Source: Bacteroidota bacterium
Lineage (GTDB): Bacteria > Bacteroidota > Bacteroidia > Chitinophagales > Chitinophagaceae
Reading direction: 5' to 3'
DNA length: 64,000 nucleotides
Assembly (NCBI GenBank): GCA_947460595.1
Contig: CANHGS010000003.1
Coordinates: 203,738 to 267,737, forward strand
In this document: positions 34,770 to 43,717 of the stretch, piece by piece
Layout of the letters: each line of letters starts with the position of its first letter
How positions within the stretch are numbered: position 1 is the stretch's first letter
Made by a program: the position numbers and the translations under genes
The notes under the pieces: generated by a model
Seen by the model: only the letters and a program-made list of their open reading frames with translations
What the model was told of the DNA's origin: nothing
The model's database searches: none

Positions 34770-36257
34770 TTATCCAATTAATTTATTATATAGCGCTTCG
34801 TTATTAGGAATAGGCCAAATATAGTTGCCATCTGAAGGGTTAGAAGCTGGAACGGGTGTAGAACCTGTTGGCGTTTTAGCTGGTATAGGCAAACCTAATC
34901 TCATTATATCGCCATTTCTGATGCCCTCACCAAAAAATTCAATTCTACGTTCAGCTATAATTTTATTTATTAAATCTGCCTTGCTACTAGGTATAAAAAC
35001 TGTAGTTGCATCCGATCTTCCTCTAACTGCATTTAATAAAGCAGTTGATCTTGTATCTAATCCATTTAAATTAGCTAACGCTTCTGCTAAATTTAATAAA
35101 ACTTCAGAATATCTAATAACTGGAATATAATCTGTAAATGGAGTACCAACTACAAATTTAGTACACCAAAAACGACCTTTGTTTGTTCCAGAAGGAGTTG
35201 TGAATATAAAATTTCTTCTCTTGTCTGTTGTCTTCCAAGTTGCATCACTTACAATACCTTGTTCAAATACATAAAACTGTCCAGTACCCGCGGCTCCTAA
35301 ACCTGTACCATCTGCTGAATTGGGCAAAAAATTAGTTGCTAAAGAATTACCCGGTGCATCAGCAGCTGAAAATGCAACGGAAAACATAGATTCTGTAGAA
35401 GTATAAGGCGATTTAAAAACTGTTGTGATATCAGCAGGCAAAGAATGAGTAGTTCTCGTTGCATTTGTTGTAGTAAAAGGAGCTGTTGTTGAAACAAGTT
35501 TATTTGCTTCTACTGTAACATTTGTATAATCGCCCATTGTTAAATAAACTCTCGTCTTAAATGCAATAGCAGAATTCTTATTTACTCTTGTTGTATTTAA
35601 TGCAGCACTAGCATATTTTGAAGGCAAATTATTCTCTGCAAAATCCAGATCTTTAATAATTTGTTGATATACTTCCGCTACTGTGCTTCTAGCTAAATTA
35701 TAATCAGCAAGTCCAGTATTTCCTTTTAACCTTAAAGGTAAACCAGGGTTTTTGCCCGCATTATTTCTATATGGCTGTGCATATAATTGTAATAATGAAT
35801 AATAGGTAATCGCTCTTAAAACTTTGGCTTCTGCTGTATAATTATTATACAAGCTATCCCCGGCAGCTTTCCTACCCAAGGCATCCATGCCCTCTAGAAA
35901 TACGTTACAAGCATTGATAGCTTGATAGGCTTGTTGCCACACAATATTAACATCAGTAGTACCTGCGTCTGTGAGCATCATATAGGTTAACCCACCTTGA
36001 AGTGGATTTTGGTTGGTGCTAATAAATTCTCCTGCTCTAGCTTCACTATAAAGTATATAATTACTTCCCCATAAACCTGTGCCTTTAAATGTAGCATACA
36101 GCCCATTAACTTGGTTTGAAATTCTGGCAGGAGTTTCAAATGCTGAGGCGCCGGCAATTAGTGTAGTAGGAACTGGGTTTAAGTCTTCGGTCTTAGTACA
36201 TGAAATAGCAAATACAGCAACCATTAAAAGAAGACCAAAATATTTTATGTTTTTCAT
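34770..36257 (-). CDS. SusD/RagB-family substrate-binding lipoprotein
   Basis: 495 residues. Lipoprotein signal MKNIKYFGLLLMVAVFAISC with Cys20, then the SusD N-terminal region (LNPVPTTLIAGASAFETPARISNQ) with TPR-like helices (IVWQQAYQAINACNVFLEGM, EAKVLRAITYYSLLQLYAQPY) and the C-terminal SusD motif (YIPVIRYSEVLLNLAEALA; AERRIEFFGEGIRNGDIMRLG, in parts). It caps the SusC barrel and captures ligand at the cell surface. 41 bases after SusC. Confidence 0.95.
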   Translation of the reverse strand: MKNIKYFGLLLMVAVFAISCTKTEDLNPVPTTLIAGASAFETPARISNQVNGLYATFKGTGLWGSNYILYSEARAGEFISTNQNPLQGGLTYMMLTDAGTTDVNIVWQQAYQAINACNVFLEGMDALGRKAAGDSLYNNYTAEAKVLRAITYYSLLQLYAQPYRNNAGKNPGLPLRLKGNTGLADYNLARSTVAEVYQQIIKDLDFAENNLPSKYASAALNTTRVNKNSAIAFKTRVYLTMGDYTNVTVEANKLVSTTAPFTTTNATRTTHSLPADITTVFKSPYTSTESMFSVAFSAADAPGNSLATNFLPNSADGTGLGAAGTGQFYVFEQGIVSDATWKTTDKRRNFIFTTPSGTNKGRFWCTKFVVGTPFTDYIPVIRYSEVLLNLAEALANLNGLDTRSTALLNAVRGRSDATTVFIPSSKADLINKIIAERRIEFFGEGIRNGDIMRLGLPIPAKTPTGSTPVPASNPSDGNYIWPIPNNEALYNKLIG

Positions 36258-36298
36258 ATCTGAATTGTATTGAGATTGATGATTAAAGTTTTTTATTA

Positions 36299-39200
36299 CT
36301 AAAAATTCACTTTTAATCCAATGGTATAAATTTTTGCATTTGGCATCATATTTCTATCAAAACCTTGCGTTGCAGATGAGTTATTTTGACTAGTCACTTC
36401 AGGATCTGCTCCTGGATATGGAGTGAATATTAATAGGTTTTGGCCACTTACAAATATGCTCATATCAGCAATTTGCAATTTTTTTGCAAATTTTTCAGCC
36501 AGTGCATAGGATAATGTTACAGTCTTTAATCTAATATAATCACTAGAATAAACATTAGCTGAGATTGGTAAAGAGTAACCCCAAGAGGTAAAATCACCAT
36601 CTTGCACTTTAGGAACATCAGTTATATCCCCGGGCTTTTGCCAACGATTCAAAACCAGTGTGGAGTTATTCATGAATCTAAAATCCATTAACGTACCCTG
36701 TGTTCCATAGTACATGTAACCACCAAATTGGTAAGTAAATAAAGCATTTAATGACCATTTTTTGTAATTAAATGTATTTGTTAAACCACCATATATTTTG
36801 GGTGTTGTATTTTTGTACACAACCGCATCAGATGAAGTTGAAATTGCAGGTGCTTTTGTGCCGTCTTCATATTCCCATTGACTCTTTCCATATACAGGAA
36901 CTTGCTCGTATAAAACTTTCTTACCATTCCCGTCTAAGAATATTCTTCTGCCTGTTTTAACATCAACACCATCTGTTCTTATTGCATAAATCATACCAAC
37001 AGAGTACCCAGGTAAGGTAATAGAAACACAATCGGTTGAACCACCAACATTCCCAAAAAGAATATTAGGGACCTCAGGAGAAAGAGAAGTAACCATATTT
37101 TCATTAAATGAAAAATTGAAATTGGTTGACCATGTAAAATTTTTATTTTGAACTGGAACAGCATTAAGCGAAACTTCAATTCCTTTGTTATACATGGAAC
37201 CTACGTTTGATAATACGGAATTTACTGGTGAACCGGGTAACCCCGCTGATGCCGGTGTTGGTACACCAAAAATTAACCCATCAATATTGTTCTTATAATA
37301 AGAGATATCTCCAGAAAACCTTCCCTTTAACATAGAAAAATTAAATCCAATATCAAATTTCTTACTTGTTTCCCAAGCTAAGTTCTCATTACCTGCAGAT
37401 GAAAAGAATAAGCCAGGTAAGCCACCATATAGGTTAGCTGAATAATTCGTGAGCGATGCGTAATCACCAATACCACTTAAATTTCCAACCTTACCGTAAC
37501 TTGCTCTTAATCTAAAGGCTTCAAATACTTTTGAAAGTTTAGAATTAATAAAGAAGTTTTCAGTTGTTAAATCCCAAGCTCCAGAATAGGAGTAGAATAA
37601 ACCAGACTTATTGTTTTTACCTAATAATGATGATTCATCATTTCTAACACTACCTGTTAAGAAATATTTCTTTTTATAATTATATTGTAATCTACTAAAA
37701 TAGGAATTGAAATATTGGTAATAAATTTGGTTTGCTGTATTTGATATTACAATATTAGAAAATCCACCTTGAATATTTGAAAAGAAGGGATCGGACTGGT
37801 TTGATCTTAATAATCCAAATTGATCTCCGTTTTTACTTTGTTCCTCTTGACCTAATAAGAAATTAAAAGAATGATCATTGTAAGTCTTATCGGCAGTCAA
37901 AGTATTGGTTAAGGTATAGCTTTCTCTTTTAGAAGATATGCCAGTAGCACTTCCTAGTGCCGTATTTCCTTCATTCGTTCTTGGATCAAAATACCTATTT
38001 GTTCTACTACTGATATTATCAACCCCATATAAAGTTTTAAAAGTCAACCATTTTGTTGGCTTAATCTGCGCATATAAATTAGATTGAATAAAATTATTAG
38101 CAGTATTATCGTCATTAAATTCTAAAGTAATAACAGGATTGGTATAACCCATTCTTGTTTGAGATGTTAAATGGCCTTGATTATCCATTAGGGCCAAGTT
38201 TAAACCGCTCACATTATAACTACCATCTTTATTATAGGGCCCAATAATTGGTGCCGCAACCAATGCCAATCTGTAAGCAACTGAATTTGCTGCTGTTGAG
38301 CTAACACCATTACCAGTTGATAAAATAGCAGTTGTTTTATTATCCGTATAATTTGTTTTAGAACCAATAGACAACCAACTATTTATTTTATGGTCTATAT
38401 TATATGTAACAGATTTTCTTCCATAATCATTTCCTTTTACAATACCTTCTTGACTAGAATATGAAACTGAAAAGAAATATTTAGTACTTGTGTTTGCCCC
38501 AGATAAACTTATAGAATGTGTTTGACCATTAGCTTTTCTAAAAATATAATCATACCAATTAGTTCTCACAATATTACCATCGGGACCAATTGAGTTACCA
38601 TAATAATTTGTAGTTGCGTTATACGTTTTGGCATTAACCAACCCTTCATTTTTAATTTCTAAATATTGATCGCCATTCAAAATTTCTGCTAAACGTGTTG
38701 CTTCACCAGATGAAAATGTAACATCTAAAGCTACTTTTGCCTTTCCTGACTTGCCACTTTTAGTGGTAATGAATACAACGCCGTTTGCACCTCTACTTCC
38801 GTAAATACTTGTGGCAGCGGCATCTTTAGCAATATCTACAGATTCTATATCATTGGGATTTAAAAATGCCAAAGGATTATTTGATGCATTTCCTCCCACA
38901 TTAATATCCTCTACATATACAGGAACACCATCTACCACCACAAGCGGATATGAGCTTAATGATAAAGAGTTTACACCTCTAATTCTAAATACAGGTGCTT
39001 GGTTTAATACGCCTGCATTAGCAATCATATTTACACCAGTAGCTCTACCATTTAATGATGCCTCAAAACTTTGGATAGGTTGATTTGCAATTGCATCACC
39101 TTTAACCGTACTATAGGAACCTATATTTTGTCTCCTTGTAGAAGTTCCATAACCAACTACAACTACATCATCTAAGCTATTACTGGTTTGTTTTAATACT

Positions 39201-39826
39201 ACATCTAATTTATTGTTTGCTACTACCTTTAATTCCACAGAAACATACCCAACATATGAAAAAACCAATACGGTTTGATCAGAAGCATTTTTTATTGAGT
39301 AGGAACCATCTGCATTAGATTGTGTTGCACTTGTTGATCCTTTTACTTTAACTGTTACGCCTTCTAAAGGCTCCCCTTTCTCGTTAACAATTTTACCAGT
39401 AATTGTTTTATCTACTTCAGGAAATTCATTTGATTTTACTGGAGTGATAATAGTACTGCTTTCAACTACAGAAAATAAAATCAGTCTTTCGTCTACTAGT
39501 TTGTAGTCAATATTATAAGACTTTTTTAAGTCGCCAAGAAAATCAGAGATGGTTTTAGAATTGGCTCTATAACTGATAATCCGGTTTGTATTAATAGAAT
39601 TAGAACTAAATGTGAATTTTACACTAGTTTGTTTCTGAATTTCATTAATAACAGTTTTCAATTCCACTTTTTCTAAACTAAGAGAAAATGTTTTTTGAAG
39701 AATAACTTGACCTTTTGCTTCACTTGCAAAAAGGGTTCCCGCAAAAATGACAGATATGAGTAATTGAATAATTGTAATTTTCATAGCTTTCATAATTGAA
39801 GCAACTAATTGTTGCCTTTTGTTCAT
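36299..39826 (-). CDS. SusC/RagA TonB-dependent transporter with STN signalling domain
   Basis: 1175 residues. Signal peptide (to about 40), STN domain (about 45-105; FSLSLEKVELKTVINEIQKQ), carboxypeptidase-D-like domain (about 140-215; ITGKIVNEKGEPLEGVTVKV), SusC signature (SLDDVVVVGYGTSTRRQ), plug domain (RIRGVNSLS, VVVDGVPVYVEDIN) and a beta barrel ending in aromatic KIYTIGLKVNF. It imports ligand through the outer membrane with TonB energy. The STN domain contacts the FecR anti-sigma factor encoded just upstream. Confidence 0.95.
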   Translation of the reverse strand: MNKRQQLVASIMKAMKITIIQLLISVIFAGTLFASEAKGQVILQKTFSLSLEKVELKTVINEIQKQTSVKFTFSSNSINTNRIISYRANSKTISDFLGDLKKSYNIDYKLVDERLILFSVVESSTIITPVKSNEFPEVDKTITGKIVNEKGEPLEGVTVKVKGSTSATQSNADGSYSIKNASDQTVLVFSYVGYVSVELKVVANNKLDVVLKQTSNSLDDVVVVGYGTSTRRQNIGSYSTVKGDAIANQPIQSFEASLNGRATGVNMIANAGVLNQAPVFRIRGVNSLSLSSYPLVVVDGVPVYVEDINVGGNASNNPLAFLNPNDIESVDIAKDAAATSIYGSRGANGVVFITTKSGKSGKAKVALDVTFSSGEATRLAEILNGDQYLEIKNEGLVNAKTYNATTNYYGNSIGPDGNIVRTNWYDYIFRKANGQTHSISLSGANTSTKYFFSVSYSSQEGIVKGNDYGRKSVTYNIDHKINSWLSIGSKTNYTDNKTTAILSTGNGVSSTAANSVAYRLALVAAPIIGPYNKDGSYNVSGLNLALMDNQGHLTSQTRMGYTNPVITLEFNDDNTANNFIQSNLYAQIKPTKWLTFKTLYGVDNISSRTNRYFDPRTNEGNTALGSATGISSKRESYTLTNTLTADKTYNDHSFNFLLGQEEQSKNGDQFGLLRSNQSDPFFSNIQGGFSNIVISNTANQIYYQYFNSYFSRLQYNYKKKYFLTGSVRNDESSLLGKNNKSGLFYSYSGAWDLTTENFFINSKLSKVFEAFRLRASYGKVGNLSGIGDYASLTNYSANLYGGLPGLFFSSAGNENLAWETSKKFDIGFNFSMLKGRFSGDISYYKNNIDGLIFGVPTPASAGLPGSPVNSVLSNVGSMYNKGIEVSLNAVPVQNKNFTWSTNFNFSFNENMVTSLSPEVPNILFGNVGGSTDCVSITLPGYSVGMIYAIRTDGVDVKTGRRIFLDGNGKKVLYEQVPVYGKSQWEYEDGTKAPAISTSSDAVVYKNTTPKIYGGLTNTFNYKKWSLNALFTYQFGGYMYYGTQGTLMDFRFMNNSTLVLNRWQKPGDITDVPKVQDGDFTSWGYSLPISANVYSSDYIRLKTVTLSYALAEKFAKKLQIADMSIFVSGQNLLIFTPYPGADPEVTSQNNSSATQGFDRNMMPNAKIYTIGLKVNF

Positions 39827-39881
39827 AATTAAAATTTATTTAGTTCAAAAAATGGATGCCGTTAATTCTTATATTTAATGA

Positions 39882-40961
39882 TTAGTTACAACCTTTCCCC
39901 TTTATCAAAATTTTAGTACCATTTACTTCAAACTCTGAGTTTGTGGCGATACATATAATTTTAAGCGCGGAAAACAAATCAAGATTTGTTATATCACCTG
40001 TAAAAACACAATTGTATAAAGCGGAATTTTCAACAGTTATGTCTATCTGGTATACTTGTTCAATTTGATCAAATACAGTGTTTAATTTTTGTTGATCAAA
40101 TAATAACAAAATGGGTTCTATTAGTTCCGCTTCTTCATTAGGTACAACCTGAACTGGACGGTTTACAATTGTAGTTTCAAATCGTCTTATAGATTTATCG
40201 TATATTGCTTTCTGATTAGGTGTAATAATTACTGGGGTAATTGTGTTTTTAGAGTTGGTCAATTTCAAATTCTCAGAAACCTGAACATGACCAGTTTTGA
40301 CTTCTACAATAATTTGACCGTTTGCTTGATTAGTACCTACGCGGAAACTGGTGCCCAATACTTTTGTTACAATATTGTTATAGTATACTAAAAAAGGCTT
40401 ACTGGGATTTCGATGGATTTTAAAAAATGCTTCTCCTTCTAAATAAACTTCGCGATTATCCCCCCTGAATTTTTTGTCAAAATGCAATACGCTTCCTGGC
40501 TCTAAATAAACTTTTGATCCATCACTTAACAATACTTCTTTAGTAGTACTTGATTTATTAATTGTATACTCAATATTTTGTGGAATTATTTCAGAAAATT
40601 GGGAGGGGAGATTTTGATAATAACTATATGAAAATAGGCTTAAACAAATAACACCAATAAATGCTGCGGCAACTGCAATTGTTTTGTACAAACTAATTTT
40701 TCTTGCCTTAGTTGAAATCAATTGATTTACAGCAGAATCTGATTTCCGGATTTTCCTGATAATTTCTTCTGCAATATAGGGAGGTAAACTAGCTGAGGAA
40801 TTGTCTTCTTCTGAGTACAAGTCGGCCTCTATCTCGTTAGATATCAACTCTTTATTTGACTCTTTTTCAATTAACTCAAATAATTCGTCCTGATGATTCA
40901 GATCAATATCGCCATCCAAATACCTCTTGAGTAAAAACAATAAACGATTGTTAGTTTTCAT
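39882..40961 (-). CDS. FecR-family anti-sigma factor
   Basis: About 359 residues from ATG 40961 (MKTNNRLLFLLKRYLDGDI); the frame is open to 41003 but the extra 14 codons run through a hairpin. Cytoplasmic N-terminal domain, one transmembrane helix (about 95-115; TIAVAAAFIGVICLSLFSY), a FecR domain (VLLSDGSKVYLEPGSVLHF, REVYLEGEAFFKIHR, FLVYYNNIVTKVLGTSFRV) and a C-terminal STN-interacting region. It holds the ECF sigma until SusC signals substrate. Start codon overlaps an inverted repeat. Confidence 0.93.
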   Translation of the reverse strand: MKTNNRLLFLLKRYLDGDIDLNHQDELFELIEKESNKELISNEIEADLYSEEDNSSASLPPYIAEEIIRKIRKSDSAVNQLISTKARKISLYKTIAVAAAFIGVICLSLFSYSYYQNLPSQFSEIIPQNIEYTINKSSTTKEVLLSDGSKVYLEPGSVLHFDKKFRGDNREVYLEGEAFFKIHRNPSKPFLVYYNNIVTKVLGTSFRVGTNQANGQIIVEVKTGHVQVSENLKLTNSKNTITPVIITPNQKAIYDKSIRRFETTIVNRPVQVVPNEEAELIEPILLLFDQQKLNTVFDQIEQVYQIDITVENSALYNCVFTGDITNLDLFSALKIICIATNSEFEVNGTKILIKGKGCN

Positions 40962-40999
40962 ATCATGTATACCAAAATATAAAATGGTATACATGATAT
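40960..40999 (-). promoter_or_regulatory. perfect 15-bp inverted repeat overlapping the FecR start codon
   Basis: Arms ATATCATGTATACCA (40960-40974) and TGGTATACATGATAT (40985-40999), ten AT-only bases between. In the minus-strand mRNA the 3' arm includes the first two bases of the fecR AUG (40961-40959). It lies in the 72-base gap between the sigma and fecR genes. It could be a translation-limiting hairpin, a processing site or a protein operator. Confidence 0.75.
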
Positions 41000-41033
41000 A
41001 CACTTAAGACAACAGGATGGAGTACATGAAAAA

Positions 41034-41633
41034 TTAAAAATGATAAAAAATAATAAAAAGCACTAGAATGCCACTTGATTCAAACTGTTTTCTAATAGAC
41101 TGAAGCGCTCTAGACAAGTGTGTTTTTACGGTTAATGGCGAGATCCCCATTTTTTGCCCTATCTCATAATAGGTTAACTTCTCATACCTTGATAATATAA
41201 AAACTGTTTTTTGCTGTTCAGAAAGTAAGGAGAGTGCTAGATCCAAACTCTTTTTGTACTCGTCTTCAATGATTTTATTTTCGGATAGATTTTCTTTTTG
41301 TAATAAATTATTAGAAAAATTATCTATCGCCTTCCAATCATTGGCTATTTTCCGTAATTTATTTAGAATATTATTTTTGGCAACCGTATAAAGCCAAGCC
41401 TCAAGCGGCTTTGAAGCGTCTATAGAAGCTCTTTCAAACCAAAGTTTTAAAAAAACGTCTTGTACAACGTCTTGTGCAATAATGGGTGATTTCAAAAATT
41501 TAACCGCTGTTTTATAGATCCTATTTCTATGTTGATCATATATTAATTGAAACGCATACTCGCTATCTTCATTTAGCAGAGAAATTAATTTTCCCTCCTC
41601 ATAATTGAATTGATTTTGTGTGTTTTCTCCCAT
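41034..41633 (-). CDS. ECF sigma factor of the SusCD locus
   Basis: 199 residues from ATG 41633 (MGENTQNQFNYEEG); an ATG at 41654 adds seven. Region 2 (YAFQLIYDQHRNRIYKTAVKFL, AQDVVQDVFLKLWFER, EAWLYTVAKNNILNKLRK, in parts) and region 4 (LSEQQKTVFILSRYEKLTYYEIGQKMGISPLTVKTHLSRAL, about 140-180) are clear. The product ends with a hydrophobic stretch (SGILVLFIIFYHF), common in Bacteroidota SusCD-linked sigma factors. It should direct transcription of the susCD-acylase-ggt-racemase genes. Confidence 0.92.
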   Translation of the reverse strand: MGENTQNQFNYEEGKLISLLNEDSEYAFQLIYDQHRNRIYKTAVKFLKSPIIAQDVVQDVFLKLWFERASIDASKPLEAWLYTVAKNNILNKLRKIANDWKAIDNFSNNLLQKENLSENKIIEDEYKKSLDLALSLLSEQQKTVFILSRYEKLTYYEIGQKMGISPLTVKTHLSRALQSIRKQFESSGILVLFIIFYHF

Positions 41634-41812
41634 ATAGCGAATGAAAAGATACACAAATTTTGATTTTATGAAGTGAATTACATTAAATCCTATTATATAC
41701 CTGCACCCAAGTTTGAACAGTTATTGTTTAAAATGCGGTATTATTGTTTACTACTATAGCTGCCAATCAGACCTTTAATGCATCATGGTGATAAATCATG
41801 ATTCAATTAGTA

Positions 41813-41842
41813 TTTATCAACAGGGTTGCAGCCTTATATTTG
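41813..41842 (+). promoter_or_regulatory. promoter of tRNA-Lys
   Basis: TTTA at 41813-41816, 18-base spacer, TATATTTG at 41835-41842 (exact -7 consensus), ending ten bases before the tRNA. Confidence 0.55.
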
Positions 41843-41852
41843 CCAACCAATA

Positions 41853-41925
41853 GATTCCGTAGCTCAGTTGGTAGAGCAATACACTTTTAATGTATGGGCC
41901 CTGGGTTCGAGTCCCAGCGGGATCA
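41853..41925 (+). tRNA. tRNA-Lys (UUU)
   Basis: 73 bases folding as a full cloverleaf: acceptor GATTCCG/CGGGATC, D arm AGCTCAGTTGGTAGAGC, anticodon stem ATACA/TGTAT with loop CTTTTAA (anticodon TTT), T arm CTGGGTTCGAGTCCCAG, discriminator A. The CCA end is not encoded. Its wobble uridine is a target of the MnmH enzyme encoded at 16.8 kb. Confidence 0.97.
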
Positions 41926-41926
41926 C

Positions 41927-41958
41927 AAAGCTCCATGATAAATCGTGGAGCTTTTTTT
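41927..41958 (+). terminator. intrinsic terminator after tRNA-Lys
   Basis: AAAGCTCCATGA, loop TAAA, TCGTGGAGCTTT with one G-T pair, then a seven-T run. It begins two bases after the tRNA. Confidence 0.92.
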
Positions 41959-41976
41959 ATGCGCGAAACTTACCAT

Positions 41977-42090
41977 CAGGCCTTCTTCAAAAGCCACCGT
42001 AAGGCCAAAGCTCAGGCGCAACAAGCTTGCTTGATTGCGCCGTAGCGAAGGCCTTACACGAGCGCAGCGAGGGCTTTTGAAGAAGGCCTG
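41977..42090. repeat. 114-base three-tier nested palindrome
   Basis: Outer arms CAGGCCTTCTTCAAAAGCC (41977-41995) and its perfect complement (42072-42090), 19 pairs. Middle arms GTAAGGCC/GGCCTTAC (41999-42006 / 42050-42057). Inner arms GGCGCAA/TTGCGCC (42015-42021 / 42035-42041) enclosing CAAGC-TT-GCTTG. G+C-rich compared with the flanks. Could be a mobile palindromic repeat or a structured RNA. Confidence 0.92.
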
Positions 42091-42346
42091 TTGCAAATGA
42101 TTAATTTAAAACTCACTCTATAAGTTCTGCATAATCAATAAAAATACTCCCTATTTATGCAGGAGATTTGCGCTAGCTCAATGCGGAGGGAAGTTGGCGC
42201 AGCCAACAATCCCAGCGGATCCCAAAATTAGAATTGAAGACTAATCTTTGTCGATACTATTTATTTTCAGAAGTAAACTGGAGAAGCAAACTTAGAAGTA
42301 GATTATTAATTATTATAATTAAAATATTTTGTTTGTTAAATGGTCA
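42091..42346. other. intergenic region with possible left boundary repeat
   Basis: No gene recognised. At 42194-42216 lies TTGGCGCAGCCAACAATCCC followed by AGC, a small hairpin plus an ATCCCAGC tail that recurs at 45093-45114 and resembles the tRNA-Lys 3' end (GTCCCAGCGGGATC). Composition becomes AT-rich from about 42230. Confidence 0.5.
42194..42216. repeat. short direct repeat, left copy (possible attachment-like site)
   Basis: CCAACAATCCCAGC (42203-42216) is identical to 45101-45114. Both are preceded by a TTGG that can pair with CCAA. Together they bound an AT-rich segment of about 2.9 kb next to tRNA-Lys. No integrase is present, so the interpretation is weak. Confidence 0.4.
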
Positions 42347-43717
42347 TTATTCTACCGGCATATATTTTAAAAGCGTTTTAAGCTCATCCTCAGCAATGAA
42401 GAAGACGAACGACCTACGGTCAAAATCTAGCCTTTCATTCAGTATTAACTTGCGTTCAGTTTTAGCAATGTATGCGTTGTTTATGGAGTTGATTAACTTA
42501 TGGCGTTGGGATTTCTGCGTTTCAGGTGATCTTGAATCCATACCTAATTCGGTGTTGATTTCTTCATTAGTAGTTTTAATTCCTTTACTACTATTAGTAA
42601 TTAATAAGTTTAGCAAAAGCAATTCTTGTTCTTTAAAAATTCGTTCATCTTTTTGAATAGCCTCTTCTGCTGCTATTGCAGTTGTCTCATAGTTACTTAT
42701 AATACGTTTTTTGTATACAGTTAAGCCTATGTAACCGAAAAATAAAAACAGTATGATTAGGAAGAGAGATAATCCCTTTTTATAAGGATTAACTATTGTA
42801 GATAATGAGATTGAGTAGATGGTTCCTATTTGATGAAAATTATTTATAGTTAATTTAATAGAATCAAGTCTGCTGGCCCCACTGCATAAAAAAAGGTAGC
42901 TGTCTTTGTAAAAAACTTGGGTAGTGTCAATAACCCTTCTAATGGATTGAGAAATACTCTTGTCCTCATTTAATTGAAAATGCTTATTATTTTTGAAATC
43001 CCATAAATTAATATTAGTGCTATTAATGGTGAGTAATCCGAATGGAGTAATTGCTACATTGAATTCATTTTTAATGTCCTGAATAAGATTTTGGTTCAAA
43101 CCACCCAAATTGGTCCATTCTGTTGTTTGAAGATCTAATGACATCACCTGATATGTATATTCCTCCTTTTTAGTTTTACTACCATCGTTATAATTGAGAG
43201 AATAACCTGAGTAAATTTTTCCATTTATTTGATCATAATATACCAATCCTTGCCTTGGGCCTGAAACAATTGGTATTTCTTCATTAAGGGGTACAATGTC
43301 CCATTCATGTGCATTAAAGTTGTATTTACGGAGTTGACCATTACTTCTCCAAAAGCCAGCACCGCCTAAATTGTAGATATCAGATTTATATGAAAATGGG
43401 AAAGCGCCCATGTTGTACCCAAAAAATATGGTGGAATCAATCCTTGAAAACTGTCCTAGAGATTGAGAATATTTAAAAATCATACCAGTGGCGTTAACCA
43501 AACAGAAAGTGCCGCTATCCGATTTAATGATGGATTGAATATTATTATTAAATGGCTTGTTAAGTGACAAGTACCTAGATGTAGCTAGTTTACCAAAAAT
43601 AGAAATTGGTTGATTTGATTGGGAAATTGTTTCTAAAGTTTTATTTATTGGATGGTTCTGAGCAAATGATATTATAAAACAAAGCCACAAAATCAAAATC
43701 GATGTTATTCTTTTCAT
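42347..43717 (-). CDS. membrane protein: exported beta-propeller-like domain, one TM helix, cytoplasmic winged-helix-like tail
   Basis: 456 residues. Signal peptide (MKRITSILILWLCFIISFAQ), then about 300 residues with Kelch-like beta-strand units (IYNLGGAGFWRSNGQLRKYN, QGLVYYDQINGKIYSGYS, FGLLTINSTNINLWDFKN), a transmembrane helix (about 318-338; GLSLFLIILFLFFGYIGLTV) and a cytoplasmic region of about 115 residues. The latter has helices and a RxDFDRRS-type turn (LNERLDFDRRSFVFFI) like the wing of a winged-helix domain. It may sense outside and act on DNA directly from the membrane. No exact family recognised; AT-rich compared with neighbours. Confidence 0.6.
   Translation of the reverse strand: MKRITSILILWLCFIISFAQNHPINKTLETISQSNQPISIFGKLATSRYLSLNKPFNNNIQSIIKSDSGTFCLVNATGMIFKYSQSLGQFSRIDSTIFFGYNMGAFPFSYKSDIYNLGGAGFWRSNGQLRKYNFNAHEWDIVPLNEEIPIVSGPRQGLVYYDQINGKIYSGYSLNYNDGSKTKKEEYTYQVMSLDLQTTEWTNLGGLNQNLIQDIKNEFNVAITPFGLLTINSTNINLWDFKNNKHFQLNEDKSISQSIRRVIDTTQVFYKDSYLFLCSGASRLDSIKLTINNFHQIGTIYSISLSTIVNPYKKGLSLFLIILFLFFGYIGLTVYKKRIISNYETTAIAAEEAIQKDERIFKEQELLLLNLLITNSSKGIKTTNEEINTELGMDSRSPETQKSQRHKLINSINNAYIAKTERKLILNERLDFDRRSFVFFIAEDELKTLLKYMPVE

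Noticed and set aside
41977..42090. Integron attC site
   Set aside because: Nested palindrome of suitable size, but the conserved attC core ends are not seen and there is no integrase or cassette array.
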